Source: Bacteriovorax sp037444575 (GTDB taxonomy: Bacteria > Bdellovibrionota > Bacteriovoracia > Bacteriovoracales > Bacteriovoracaceae). From it: DNA of 64,000 bases. The notes below the pieces were generated by a model that had not been told where the DNA came from, searched no databases, and worked only from the letters and a program-made list of their open reading frames with translations. The stretch's first letter is position 1, and every line of letters starts with the position of its first letter. The translations under genes were made by a program, and so were the position numbers. The DNA lies in assembly GCA_037444575.1 (NCBI GenBank), contig JBBIME010000010.1, forward strand, positions 136,060-200,059, written 5' to 3'. Positions 1-7,947 of this stretch are shown piece after piece.

Positions 1-151
1 CTCTTCGGAATTTCTTGAAGCTTTCAAAGGGTACAGCGTTTATAAAGTAGGCTCAAAAAAAATTGTTCCAATTGATCAATTCCCTAATCTTGCCAAAGAA
101 TATTTGGAAAAAGGCGAAGGTGTTTTAGACTACGTTTTTTTTAGAGGGTAA
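1..151 (+). CDS. C-terminal end of an unidentified protein (cut by left edge)
   Basis: An open frame enters from the left edge (frame starting at base 2) and ends at a TAA at 149-151, giving the last 49 residues of a protein. The visible end is mixed charged/hydrophobic (ending ...VLDYVFFRG) with no recognisable motif. It ends four bases before the next ATG, so it probably shares a transcript with the amidase gene that follows. I cannot assign a function from this fragment. Confidence 0.6.
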   Translation, partial: SSEFLEAFKGYSVYKVGSKKIVPIDQFPNLAKEYLEKGEGVLDYVFFRG

Positions 152-155
152 CAAA

Positions 156-932
156 ATGAGAATAGCTGTTCTTCAACTCACATCAGTTTTGGATTTTGAA
201 GCCAATCTTAAAAAGATTCATCGTATGCTTAAAGAAGCCCAGGATCAGGGGGCAGAGGCAGCGTTCTTACCTGAAGTGTTTTATTCGATGAGTGATGGCC
301 TTACTCCTACTCCATTTCTGGTAGAAGAAGGAAATCAGCATTATAAAGAAATAAAAAATCTAGCGACTGAGTTTAAAATGGCCCTCATCGGAGGATCAGC
401 AGCCACTTTAAAAAATGATAGAGTTGTAAATCGAGCATACAATTTTGATAAAAACGGAAATGATCTTGGTCACTATGACAAAATCAATCTTTTTGCTTGT
501 GATCTTCCAAATAAGAAAATTTCTGAAGCCAAAAATTATACAGCGGGTACAGAGTACAAATTGGTTGAGCTTAATTCTCGCAAAATTGGACTTGGGATTT
601 GTTTTGATATGCGCTTTTCAGAACTTGGTTTGCATTACCGAATGAATGGGGCAGAAATCCTTACTTATCCAGCGGCCTTCACTGTTCCAACCGGAAAAGC
701 TCATTGGCATACCTTGCTTCGCGCTCGCGCAATAGAGAATCAATGCTTTGTTGTAGCTGCGGGCCAATGGGGACATCACAATGATAAAATTCAAACCTAC
801 GGTCATTCACTCGTTGTTGACCCATGGGGTGATATTCTTATAGATTTAGAAGAGGGGGAAAAAGTCGGTGTGGTTGATTTAGACTTCTCTAAAGTTGATC
901 TAATTCGCCAGTCGGTTTTAATGAATAGATGA
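156..932 (+). CDS. Carbon-nitrogen hydrolase, nitrilase superfamily (Nit/omega-amidase-like)
   Basis: 258 aa, the usual length for the small Nit-type branch of the nitrilase superfamily, cytoplasmic enzymes that hydrolyse non-peptide C-N bonds in amides such as deaminated glutathione or omega-amides. The Glu-Lys-Cys triad is visible: E40 in FLPEVFY, K109 in HYDKINLF and C149 in GLGICFDMRF. The family's conserved C-terminal GHS..VDPWG segment is also present. No signal peptide. The start follows the upstream stop by four bases and the stop overlaps the next start, so it lies within a short operon. The substrate cannot be read from sequence; metabolite repair of deaminated glutathione is the best guess from family knowledge. 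Confidence 0.88.
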   Translation: MRIAVLQLTSVLDFEANLKKIHRMLKEAQDQGAEAAFLPEVFYSMSDGLTPTPFLVEEGNQHYKEIKNLATEFKMALIGGSAATLKNDRVVNRAYNFDKNGNDLGHYDKINLFACDLPNKKISEAKNYTAGTEYKLVELNSRKIGLGICFDMRFSELGLHYRMNGAEILTYPAAFTVPTGKAHWHTLLRARAIENQCFVVAAGQWGHHNDKIQTYGHSLVVDPWGDILIDLEEGEKVGVVDLDFSKVDLIRQSVLMNR

Positions 933-1297
933 TGAAAAAATTAATCTTTGTTATTTTGTCTTTTCTATCTACAACTTGCTTTGCAAATCTTTATTTACAG
1001 ACAGAATACCAAGAAGCAACGAAAGCTCCGATTGTTACGAAACATCACATCTTTCTCGATCAAAGATACACAATCAATTACAGCAAAAAAAGGTATGTTC
1101 TTATCCTAAAAAAAATAACTGGTGATGAAGCGACCATTGAAAGCGAGTCTTATGATCTTGATAAAATTGGGCACAAGACAATGCATGGTGGATCGTATGG
1201 ATCTTATAAAGTAGGGAAATCTTTTTTTATCAAGGAAAGAGGTTTTGTTTTTAAAGTTGATCTAGAAAAAATTGTTCCTACAAAAACCTCAAAGTAA
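929..1297 (+). CDS. Small secreted protein of unknown function
   Basis: About 122 aa. It starts in an ATGATGA overlap with the stop of the amidase gene, so translation is probably coupled; either of the two adjacent ATGs (929 or 932) could be used. The N-terminus has a Lys-Lys pair, a hydrophobic stretch and an AxA-like end around TTCFANL, which looks like a Sec signal peptide. The rest is rich in Lys, Tyr and Gly and has no motif I recognise. It converges on the LysR gene with a 9-base overlap. Function unknown; periplasmic location is inferred from the signal peptide. Confidence 0.65.
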   Translation: MMKKLIFVILSFLSTTCFANLYLQTEYQEATKAPIVTKHHIFLDQRYTINYSKKRYVLILKKITGDEATIESESYDLDKIGHKTMHGGSYGSYKVGKSFFIKERGFVFKVDLEKIVPTKTSK

Positions 1298-2122
1298 AAC
1301 TTTTTTAATTTCCATTTTTAATTGCTTTAATGGCACCAGTTTACTGTTCTCCATCGAGTAGATAAAGCAAATGTGATCTTGAAAGGGTTTGACCTCACTA
1401 GAATAGACCTTGGTCAATTCAGGATTAAAATTTTTTACGACTTTCTCAGGAAGAATTCCAACACCAACACCTTCATAGACAAATTTTGCGATTAACTCTA
1501 GATTTGAGATAGCGTATTGATGATCAAATTGAATTCCTTTTTTCTCTAGTTGGCGCAAAATTGAATGCGTTTGATGAAGCTCGGGATCAAAAAAAATTTT
1601 ATCAGGTTTAGAAAGTTTTTTATGACTCCACACTGTAAACTTGTCCATTCCCATTTCATTGATAACCAAATTGCTGTGAGGATACGGATTAATCACTATC
1701 CCACAATCAACTTTCCCTTCATGTACCCATTCCGTAACTTCGCGTGACAGACCAAAGCGAAATTTAAGCTCAATATTTTCCAACTCCTTCATGAGATGGG
1801 GAAGAATATAGGAGGCCGCAGAAGGATGAATTCCAAGAGTCAGGCTTTGACGGGCATCAGTTCGTCCAGTTTTTAAAAAATCAGAAACACTTTCAAGCTC
1901 ATCACATATTTTTTGCCCCTTAAGCAAAAGATACTCACCTGATTTAGTGAGGATAAGACCATCTTTTCTTCGCCAAAAAAGTTCCTCTCCGAGCTCAGCT
2001 TCTAGCCGCTTTATACAGTGACTCAAGGCCGGTTGTGAGAGACCTAACTCCTTTGCTGCTTTGGTTAAGTGCAAAGTTTTTGCAGTTGTAAGGAAGGATT
2101 TTAAATCATTAGAGTTTATCAT
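1289..2122 (-). CDS. LysR-family transcriptional regulator
   Basis: 277 aa, slightly shorter than the usual 290-310. The N-terminal winged helix is typical: residues 1-60 include LSQPALSHCIKRLEAELGEE. It is followed by a linker helix and a periplasmic-binding-protein-like effector domain with a GVGVGILPE segment near the end. It would act as a cytoplasmic DNA-binding regulator responding to a small ligand that cannot be deduced. The gene is divergent from the small secreted protein at 2207 and the intervening region carries a long AT-rich dyad (2122-2169) that could be its operator. Not OxyR: it lacks the paired redox cysteines seen in the second LysR protein of this window. Confidence 0.9.
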   Translation of the reverse strand: MINSNDLKSFLTTAKTLHLTKAAKELGLSQPALSHCIKRLEAELGEELFWRRKDGLILTKSGEYLLLKGQKICDELESVSDFLKTGRTDARQSLTLGIHPSAASYILPHLMKELENIELKFRFGLSREVTEWVHEGKVDCGIVINPYPHSNLVINEMGMDKFTVWSHKKLSKPDKIFFDPELHQTHSILRQLEKKGIQFDHQYAISNLELIAKFVYEGVGVGILPEKVVKNFNPELTKVYSSEVKPFQDHICFIYSMENSKLVPLKQLKMEIKKVLL

Positions 2123-2169
2123 TCATAAATTGAATCATTGAAATTAATTTAATTCAATATATTTATGAA
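2122..2169. promoter_or_regulatory. Nested inverted repeats in the lysR divergent promoter region
   Basis: Two inverted repeats are nested around one centre: TTCATAAAT (2122-2130) with ATTTATGAA (2161-2169), and ATTGAAT (2129-2135) with ATTCAAT (2152-2158). All arms are perfect. The outer left arm touches the start codon of the reverse-strand LysR gene. LysR regulators commonly bind dyads in divergent promoters and repress their own gene, so this is a plausible autoregulatory operator. AT-rich repeats arise easily by chance, so the assignment is tentative. Confidence 0.4.
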
Positions 2170-2206
2170 CATTTGGGGGATATAAAAACTTCACCAAGGG
2201 GGATTT

Positions 2207-2599
2207 ATGAAAAAAATTACAGTTTTATTTTTGTTGATAACATGCTCGGTTGCAAACGCCACCGAATTTAGTGCACTTGTTTCTTTGGAGACATTGGAAT
2301 GTGCACGTCATTTTGAATTTCGCGAACTCAAGTTATTTCCACCTATTTATATTGTTGGAGGCAATAATGAAGAGATAGATATTTTAAAGAATTTGGAATT
2401 TAAAACAAATAGAACGTGTGTAGAGTTCGATGCCACAAAACTTCAGGAAGAAGCTGGCAAGCATTTTGGATTTCTTCCGGCCCAAGTGAAAGTTGAGCAC
2501 TCGTTAATATCAGAGGGGCATGAAAGGATTGATGCTTCCATTACGTTTCACAAAGGATCAGAAAGCGAAGTTGTTCTAAAGACTGTCGAGTATCTTTAA
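2207..2599 (+). CDS. Small secreted protein of unknown function
   Basis: 130 aa, preceded by a clear AAGGGGGA ribosome-binding site. Residues 1-19 form a signal peptide (Lys-Lys, hydrophobic core, cleavage after VANA). The mature part of about 110 aa has two cysteines (in LECARHF and RTCVEF) that could form a disulfide in the periplasm. No family recognised. It is divergent from lysR, which may regulate it, and its stop overlaps the stop of the convergent glycosyltransferase by four bases. Confidence 0.65.
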   Translation: MKKITVLFLLITCSVANATEFSALVSLETLECARHFEFRELKLFPPIYIVGGNNEEIDILKNLEFKTNRTCVEFDATKLQEEAGKHFGFLPAQVKVEHSLISEGHERIDASITFHKGSESEVVLKTVEYL

Positions 2600-3567
2600 A
2601 ACGGCAGAAGCTCTTCAGCTCTTTGTTTTAGTTGATATGTTGGCTCTTTTGAGTTGAGTTCTTCTCCTCGAATAACTCTCTCATAAAGGGCCAAATAACT
2701 TTCAGCATGTCTTTTTATGGAGAAATTATCCTCAATGTATTTTCTAATCACTCGTGGATCAAAAGTTCTTCCTGGGTTTTTTACCTTTTCGTTTAGCTCT
2801 TCATAGCTTTTAACAATAAAGCCAGTCTCAGGTGTAATAAGCTCAGGAAGACTTCCATAAGGAGACCCAATGACAGGAAGACCTTGTGACATTGCTTCGA
2901 TAATGGCAATTCCAAATGGTTCATGCCATCTCACTGGAAAAAGAAGGCAGTCGCAAGAGCGAATAATATTTAACTTTTTTTCGCCTCCTACCATTCCATG
3001 GCTATGAATATAGCGGGAGAGTCCCCACCATTTTCCTCCAGCGATGTGGAGGTGTTTGTTGTTTTTTCGACAAGCTTTTACTGCGTGAGCAAGATTTTTT
3101 ACACGCCAAGAAGCTTTGGCGAGAAAAAGAAATTGCTTCCATCCTTTTTCTTTGTATTCGAATGGATATTCAGAAAGATCTAAAGCGTTGTACACGAATT
3201 GATCTGATCCATGGTTCTCAGCATGTTTTCTAGAAACAAACGCAGTATTTTTAATAAACAGTTCACCAATTTTCCCATTCCCTTGAATGGTATTAATGGT
3301 TGGAATAATTCCAGGAACTTTGAAATTGTAAAAGAGGTGGATAAGATCTGCGTCCTGTGGAATTAACTTTAACCAGCTCTCGGGATCGCCAGAAGGTGAA
3401 GGAATAAGTTCGATTCCATAGTCTTTCACTTTCGATTCTGGATGGCCGATTAAAACAACTTGATGACCCATGCGAGCAAGTTCAACCATGTGCCAGAAAA
3501 GTATGCGCTCTATTCCTCCATAACCAAAAACTGGTAAGAAGTGTTCGTGTTGAAAGACTATCTTCAT
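2596..3567 (-). CDS. Glycosyltransferase family 4
   Basis: 323 aa with a GT-B fold pattern. The N-terminal acceptor domain carries FGYGGIER, and the C-terminal nucleotide-sugar domain contains the family's E-x7-E motif within WHEPFGIAIIEAMSQG followed by GLPVIGSPYGSLPE. It is a retaining transferase, probably adding a sugar to LPS core or a surface polysaccharide at the inner face of the cytoplasmic membrane. Its start overlaps the stop of the upstream family 2 transferase by four bases, so the two are co-transcribed and probably translationally coupled. Acceptor and donor are unknown. Confidence 0.88.
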   Translation of the reverse strand: MKIVFQHEHFLPVFGYGGIERILFWHMVELARMGHQVVLIGHPESKVKDYGIELIPSPSGDPESWLKLIPQDADLIHLFYNFKVPGIIPTINTIQGNGKIGELFIKNTAFVSRKHAENHGSDQFVYNALDLSEYPFEYKEKGWKQFLFLAKASWRVKNLAHAVKACRKNNKHLHIAGGKWWGLSRYIHSHGMVGGEKKLNIIRSCDCLLFPVRWHEPFGIAIIEAMSQGLPVIGSPYGSLPELITPETGFIVKSYEELNEKVKNPGRTFDPRVIRKYIEDNFSIKRHAESYLALYERVIRGEELNSKEPTYQLKQRAEELLPF

Positions 3568-4325
3568 ATATTTTTTCCCTTCTGGAGATCGTAAAGTTTT
3601 GAATATTTTAACATTGCCGAAAGTGAGTTGATGGAACAGATGACAAATCCATAACGGCCATCAAGAAAGCCCAGCTTAAAAAAGTAATCACGCAAGAATT
3701 TTAAAAGTGGTCTGGTGAAAATTTTAAAAAGACTAGATTTTTTTCCCTGATTAAAAGCTGCCTTCGCTGCAATGGTTGTAAATTTATCCGTTTGATTTAC
3801 ATGAGAAGCAATGGATTCGTATGAATAGTGAAGCAGATCGCCTTTTAGAAAACCAACTTCTTCATTGTTTTTCATTTCAAGAATATCGTGAGGATTGACT
3901 CCTCTCCATTCCGCTTTAGATTTTTTAACAAGGCGAAGTTTCGTATCCGGATACCATCCACAATAGCGCACCCAGTGACCATTGTAATTAGTGAGTCTAT
4001 TAAATTCAAAACCCGCATATTTAAAGTCTTCTTTTGCTTTCTTTATTTCTTCCAAAAGAAGAGGTGAGAGTGCTTCATCTGCATCAAGAGACAGAACATA
4101 ATCATATGTGGAGAGCTGGAGTGCGAAGTTCTTTTGTTCAATATGTCCCGCAAATGGGTTTTTTACAAAACGGACATTGTGCTGGTTGCAAATAAATTCA
4201 GTTTTATCTGTAGAGAAGGAGTCAACAACTAGTATTTCATCGGCAATTTCTTTTAGGGAGTCGATACATCTAGCAATGTTTCTTTCTTCATTGAAGGTAA
4301 TGATCGCGACAGTCAGTTTAATCAT
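3564..4325 (-). CDS. Glycosyltransferase family 2, WaaE/KdtX-like LPS-core glucosyltransferase
   Basis: 253 aa GT-A transferase. The N-terminus reads VAIITFNEERNIARCIDSL, typical of the WaaE/LpsC branch, followed by VVDSFSTDKT and the metal/nucleotide-binding DxD-type segment SLDADEAL. The motif order and length match WaaE-type beta-1,4-glucosyltransferases that extend the inner core of LPS. It forms a two-gene reverse operon with the GT4 gene and is divergent from the GT9 gene at 4366. The three together look like an LPS-core assembly cluster. The exact linkage is inference. Confidence 0.85.
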   Translation of the reverse strand: MIKLTVAIITFNEERNIARCIDSLKEIADEILVVDSFSTDKTEFICNQHNVRFVKNPFAGHIEQKNFALQLSTYDYVLSLDADEALSPLLLEEIKKAKEDFKYAGFEFNRLTNYNGHWVRYCGWYPDTKLRLVKKSKAEWRGVNPHDILEMKNNEEVGFLKGDLLHYSYESIASHVNQTDKFTTIAAKAAFNQGKKSSLFKIFTRPLLKFLRDYFFKLGFLDGRYGFVICSINSLSAMLKYSKLYDLQKGKNI

Positions 4326-4365
4326 TGCTCTAGGGTAACAAAAAGCTATAATATTTCATAGATCT

Positions 4366-5382
4366 ATGAATGGAAAAAAGCCTGTTTTCTTTGTCGTTAA
4401 AAATCGAGCTCTCGGGGATTCAATTATGGGTCTTTCGAGCGTGCGGTATTTGCGCTCGCTGTATCCAGAAAGCACTATTATTTATGCTGTTCCAGAGTGG
4501 ATTGCGCCTCTTTATAAAAATGTGACTACTGATGCAGATTTAATTTACCCTCTAAGGCTTAAGTCGTTTGATGATATTCTCAATCTCTATACAGATCTGA
4601 TTAATTTGAAAGTCGATGCCATTCATGAAATGCATCAATCAGGTCGCGGAATGAAAGTGTTCTCAATACTTAGTTTTCTAAAGAGAATTCCTTATACCTT
4701 TCACAATCACCACCTAAAAACAGGGACGAAAGTTCTCGATCAAGGCGTGATCAAAGAACTTATCCAACGCGATTTAGATGGAGTCTATTCTTTTTATGGA
4801 AAAGGAAAAGTTCCTCACTTTTTAGATTTTGAGCCACGTATGAAGCTAGTGGAAAAGTTAGAAAAATATCCGATGGTGATTTTGGGAGTGGTTGCCACTA
4901 GAGCAACAAAAATGTGGCCGCTGGCCAACTATGTTGAGTTGGCCCGTCTAATTCAAAAAAAGTACCCACACTATAAAGTTGTGATCCCTCTTTCTAAAAG
5001 TCATGAGGATAAAAAAATTAAAGAAAGTCTCTTATCCATGATTCTTCCTGAAAACGTTAAAATAGAACAATGGGATCTCTCTCTTCTGCCGACAGCTTTT
5101 GATCAAGCTTCACTCTATATTGGAAATGATACTGGTTTAAAACACCTGGCAGTTGCAGTAGGAGTAAAGACCTATACTTTCTTTGGGCCAGAGCCCACTC
5201 GAGAATGGCACCCCTATGATCCAGTCAAGCATCCTTTCTTTTATCTTGAAGGGCTTGGTTGCAGAACGCGAACACATCACTATTGTGGCCTTAGCGTCTG
5301 TGATCTCATAGAGGGACATATGCACTGCCTGAACACTTTTAAACCAGAACAAATTTTCAAAGAGATTGAAAAAGAGTTGTAG
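4366..5382 (+). CDS. Glycosyltransferase family 9, heptosyltransferase-like
   Basis: 338 aa, typical for family 9 (WaaC/WaaF/RfaQ). The N-terminus carries NRALGDSIMGLSSVRYLRS, the conserved GD-x-hydrophobic start of the acceptor domain. The C-terminal nucleotide-sugar site contains YIGNDTGLKHLAVAVG and FFGPEPTREWHPY. These enzymes transfer heptose from ADP-heptose to the Kdo or heptose of the LPS inner core on the cytoplasmic side. A Cys/His-rich tail (GCRTRTHHYCGLSVC) occurs near the end, as in some heptosyltransferases. It converges on rubrerythrin with only three bases between stops. Whether it is WaaC, WaaF or WaaQ cannot be decided here. Confidence 0.87.
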   Translation: MNGKKPVFFVVKNRALGDSIMGLSSVRYLRSLYPESTIIYAVPEWIAPLYKNVTTDADLIYPLRLKSFDDILNLYTDLINLKVDAIHEMHQSGRGMKVFSILSFLKRIPYTFHNHHLKTGTKVLDQGVIKELIQRDLDGVYSFYGKGKVPHFLDFEPRMKLVEKLEKYPMVILGVVATRATKMWPLANYVELARLIQKKYPHYKVVIPLSKSHEDKKIKESLLSMILPENVKIEQWDLSLLPTAFDQASLYIGNDTGLKHLAVAVGVKTYTFFGPEPTREWHPYDPVKHPFFYLEGLGCRTRTHHYCGLSVCDLIEGHMHCLNTFKPEQIFKEIEKEL

Positions 5383-5385
5383 TCT

Positions 5386-5853
5386 TCATTGTTTAAGCTT
5401 TTCCAATTGTTCTTCATATTTTTTCGCATGCGCCTGTTCAACCTTGGCGAGTCCTGCAAAAATTTTAGAAATCTTATCTAAATTCTTTTTAAAAAATTCC
5501 GCATGCTCAAGTGATTCAACAGCTTGTTCCTTAAATTCTTCTACTGCTAATGTTTGGTTTTCTTCTTTTGCTGTTCTTTCAAATGATGGATACATTTCGG
5601 TGTACTCATAAGTTTCACCAGCAATAGCTAGCTTAAGTAGATCTTCTACTGATAGGCTTTCTTCAGGGAATAGAAATCTTAAATGTCCTTCTGCGTGGCC
5701 AATTTCATGTTTAGCAGTTTCTTCGAAAGCAACTGCCACGTCCTCATAACCTTTCTTTCTGGCAAGCTTGGCAAAATATAAGTACTTTTGATACGCCATG
5801 CTTTCTCCAGCAAATGCTGATTCAAGATTCTTTAAGGTCTTAATTGTTTTCAT
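5386..5853 (-). CDS. Rubrerythrin-type di-iron protein (peroxide reductase), no rubredoxin domain
   Basis: 155 aa four-helix ferritin-like protein with the paired ExxH pattern of rubrerythrins: AKHEIGHAEGH in the first half, and EHAEFF plus EQAHAKKYE in the second, with further Glu residues in GETYEYTEMYPSF. Rubrerythrins reduce hydrogen peroxide at a di-iron centre in the cytoplasm. The usual C-terminal rubredoxin CxxC domain is absent, so it needs a separate electron donor. A strong AGGAGG ribosome-binding site precedes the start. It is divergent from oxyR, with OxyR-box-like sequences between them, which supports a peroxide-stress role. Confidence 0.88.
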   Translation of the reverse strand: MKTIKTLKNLESAFAGESMAYQKYLYFAKLARKKGYEDVAVAFEETAKHEIGHAEGHLRFLFPEESLSVEDLLKLAIAGETYEYTEMYPSFERTAKEENQTLAVEEFKEQAVESLEHAEFFKKNLDKISKIFAGLAKVEQAHAKKYEEQLEKLKQ

Positions 5854-5900
5854 TTGATCCTCCTATTTTTGGTTAACACCAGTATCCTCAATTTTGGGAA

Positions 5901-5945
5901 ATAGAGATAATCGATTGTTTTTATAAGTCTATAGATATAATCTAT
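5901..5945. promoter_or_regulatory. OxyR-box-like motifs and -10 element between rubrerythrin and oxyR
   Basis: The known OxyR half-operator is ATAG-n-T-nnn-A-n-CTAT. Bases 5931-5945 match it perfectly (ATAGATATAATCTAT); bases 5901-5915 match with the right 15-base length but CGAT in place of CTAT and one inner mismatch. Their centres are 30 bases apart rather than the 22 of the E. coli operator. The downstream motif contains a perfect TATAAT (5936-5941) that would place transcription start at about 5948-5950, on the likely oxyR start codon. The layout suggests OxyR represses itself and may activate rubrerythrin; this is inferred from motif and position. Confidence 0.55.
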
Positions 5946-5949
5946 GGCA

Positions 5950-6867
5950 ATGACAGTTACCCAATTAGAATATGTACTTGCCGTTTATCAAAAAAGAAAC
6001 TTCATCGAAGCAGCAAAATTCTGCAATGTAAGCCAGCCGACTCTTTCGATGCAGTTAAAAAAACTTGAGGAGGAAATCGGATATATTCTCTTTGATCGAT
6101 CCAAAGTGCCTATTCTGGTAACGGAAGAAGGTGAGCAATTTATAGAACAATCCAAAAAGGTAATTTTAGAATACAAAAAATTATATCAGAGAGAAGAAAA
6201 GGAATTAAAAGGCGAATTGATTATTGGAATTATACCTACTATTTCTTCAGATCTAATTCCACTTTTCTTGCCTAAGTTTCTAAAAGATTATCCTTTGATT
6301 TCTATTCGCTTTAAAGAATTGCAAACCCATGAAATTATCGAAGAGCTTAAGCGAGATGAAATTCATGCTGGGATACTGGCTACACCATTGAAAGAAAATT
6401 CCCTGGTGGAGAAAGTTCTTTATTATGAGCCATTTGTTCCTTATGTATCGAGCAGTCATAAGCTCGCAAAGAAATGTACCATTGATCCCAATGAAATTGA
6501 TGGAGAAAATTTATGGCTTTTAGAGGAAGGACATTGTCTTAGGACTCAAGTATTAAAACTTTGTTCACTAGAGAGGCAACAGACTCAGCCCATTTTTTCT
6601 GGAGGAAGCATTGATACACTCATAAGGTTGGTGGATAAGAATTTGGGAATGACAGTGATTCCATTTTTGGCACTCAAATACGCAAAAATTAAAAATGTTC
6701 GCCAATTTTCTCACGATGTACCCGTAAGAGAGGTCAGTATTGTCACATCTCGAAATTTTTATAAGGAAAATTTAATAAGCGCCTTAGAGTCAGCAATTCT
6801 TGATTCTTTGCCTTCAGACTTAGATATTCCCAAAAGAAAAAAAGTGCACGTCTTGAAACCAGTCTAG
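5950..6867 (+). CDS. oxyR: OxyR-type hydrogen-peroxide-sensing LysR regulator
   Basis: With the start at 5950 the protein is 305 aa, the same length as E. coli OxyR, and begins in register with it (MTVTQLEYV). The winged helix has the CNVSQPTLSMQLKKLEEEIG segment. The decisive feature is the redox pair: EGHCLRTQVLKLC holds two cysteines eight residues apart, exactly as in the peroxide-reactive disulfide of OxyR (C199/C208 in E. coli). It would activate peroxide-defence genes when oxidised. An ATG at 5944 is also in frame, but neither ATG has a ribosome-binding site, and a TATAAT at 5936-5941 suggests a leaderless message from about 5950. The divergent rubrerythrin gene is the obvious target. 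Confidence 0.9.
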   Translation: MTVTQLEYVLAVYQKRNFIEAAKFCNVSQPTLSMQLKKLEEEIGYILFDRSKVPILVTEEGEQFIEQSKKVILEYKKLYQREEKELKGELIIGIIPTISSDLIPLFLPKFLKDYPLISIRFKELQTHEIIEELKRDEIHAGILATPLKENSLVEKVLYYEPFVPYVSSSHKLAKKCTIDPNEIDGENLWLLEEGHCLRTQVLKLCSLERQQTQPIFSGGSIDTLIRLVDKNLGMTVIPFLALKYAKIKNVRQFSHDVPVREVSIVTSRNFYKENLISALESAILDSLPSDLDIPKRKKVHVLKPV

Positions 6868-6873
6868 GAAAGT

Positions 6874-7128
6874 CTACATGTATGGATTTTCGCCACTCAC
6901 GTGGTCAGTGAGATCGACAACTTCAATAATTTCAGGAAAATTTTGTTTCACTAATGTTTGAATACCATCTTTCAGAGTTGCTTTTGAACTTGAGCATCCT
7001 TGGCATCCGCCACTTAATCTGACAAAAAGTTTATCATTATCGAGGTCGATAATTTCAACGCCTCCACCATGAGCAGCAAGAGATGGGCGGACTTGTTCAT
7101 CGAATAGAATTTCTAATTTTCTTAGCAC
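6874..7128 (-). CDS. NifU C-terminal-domain (Nfu-type) iron-sulfur scaffold
   Basis: 84 aa, a single NifU-C domain. The conserved CxxC that binds a [4Fe-4S] cluster between subunits is C42-Q-G-C45 in LSGGCQGCSS, preceded by the family's SLAAHGGGVEI segment. Such proteins receive Fe-S clusters from the assembly machinery and pass them to apo-enzymes in the cytoplasm. The start codon is GTG (7126-7128), with CGAGG a few bases upstream. It follows the rsmE stop by 15 bases and is probably co-transcribed with it. There is no N-terminal A-type domain, so it is not a full NfuA. Confidence 0.88.
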   Translation of the reverse strand: MLRKLEILFDEQVRPSLAAHGGGVEIIDLDNDKLFVRLSGGCQGCSSSKATLKDGIQTLVKQNFPEIIEVVDLTDHVSGENPYM

Positions 7129-7143
7129 AAAATACCTCGGTTT

Positions 7144-7845
7144 TTAATAATGTCTTCTCAATAATTCTAGCTGAGAAATGGCGGAATAGACAGCATGTTC
7201 AACTCTTAAGACACTAGAAGAAATTTTAATACTCGTAAAACCCGCTTGGTGAAAGCGCTCTATGTCCTCATTTGTCCATCCACGCTCCGGGCCTATCGCT
7301 AGTGTCAAGGGCTTGCTCCAGTCAATTTCTACATCTAAAAAACTTTTGTCAGCTTTCAGATCTAAGATAAATTTTTGGGGAGCATCTTTATAATTTTCTG
7401 CAGGATTATATTTGTCTAATTTAAATTCAGGTAGAGCTGTATAGATAGTTGCCTGCGAAAGGCCGTTGATAAGAAATTCATCACAAGCGCGATCTTCAAA
7501 AATTTTAGAGTCGAGATAACTTTTTTCAGAAAGGGCCGCCTTGAAAAAATGAATCCGACGAGCTCCAAAAGTCGTCGCATGCTCAAGAATTTTTTTGCTT
7601 GTTTGAGGGCGAGAGATTCCAACAATGAGATCAAACCACTGAGGCTCACCTGGTGTTATTTCTTCAAGACTTAGTTTGCATAAATTCTGATTTAATTCAG
7701 TTACGAATCCCTTCGTTCTTCCTTGATTTAAAACAGTGCATTTTACAACGTCTCCAACATTGAGCTTTAAGGTGTTGTGGATATGGGCCAGTACGTGCTG
7801 ATCAGTAATAACGCCCGAGTTGTCTTTTAGGATTAGTGAATTCAT
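7144..7845 (-). CDS. rsmE: 16S rRNA m3U1498 methyltransferase RsmE
   Basis: 233 aa, usual for RsmE. It has an N-terminal PUA-like domain (residues about 1-65) and a C-terminal SPOUT knot with the SAM-binding signatures LAIGPERGWTNEDIERF and SSSVLRVEHAVYSAI. The enzyme methylates N3 of U1498 in 16S rRNA. It lies just upstream of the NifU-type gene on the same strand and is divergent from the helicase gene at 7948. ATG start at 7845. Confidence 0.93.
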   Translation of the reverse strand: MNSLILKDNSGVITDQHVLAHIHNTLKLNVGDVVKCTVLNQGRTKGFVTELNQNLCKLSLEEITPGEPQWFDLIVGISRPQTSKKILEHATTFGARRIHFFKAALSEKSYLDSKIFEDRACDEFLINGLSQATIYTALPEFKLDKYNPAENYKDAPQKFILDLKADKSFLDVEIDWSKPLTLAIGPERGWTNEDIERFHQAGFTSIKISSSVLRVEHAVYSAISQLELLRRHY

Positions 7846-7947
7846 GACTATTAAGTCTCAAAAGCATTCATTTCCGTCAAGAGAGGATCAATAATAATCC
7901 AAACTTAACTTTTAGAACTCAGAAAGAGTGTTGAATGGGGAATCTGT

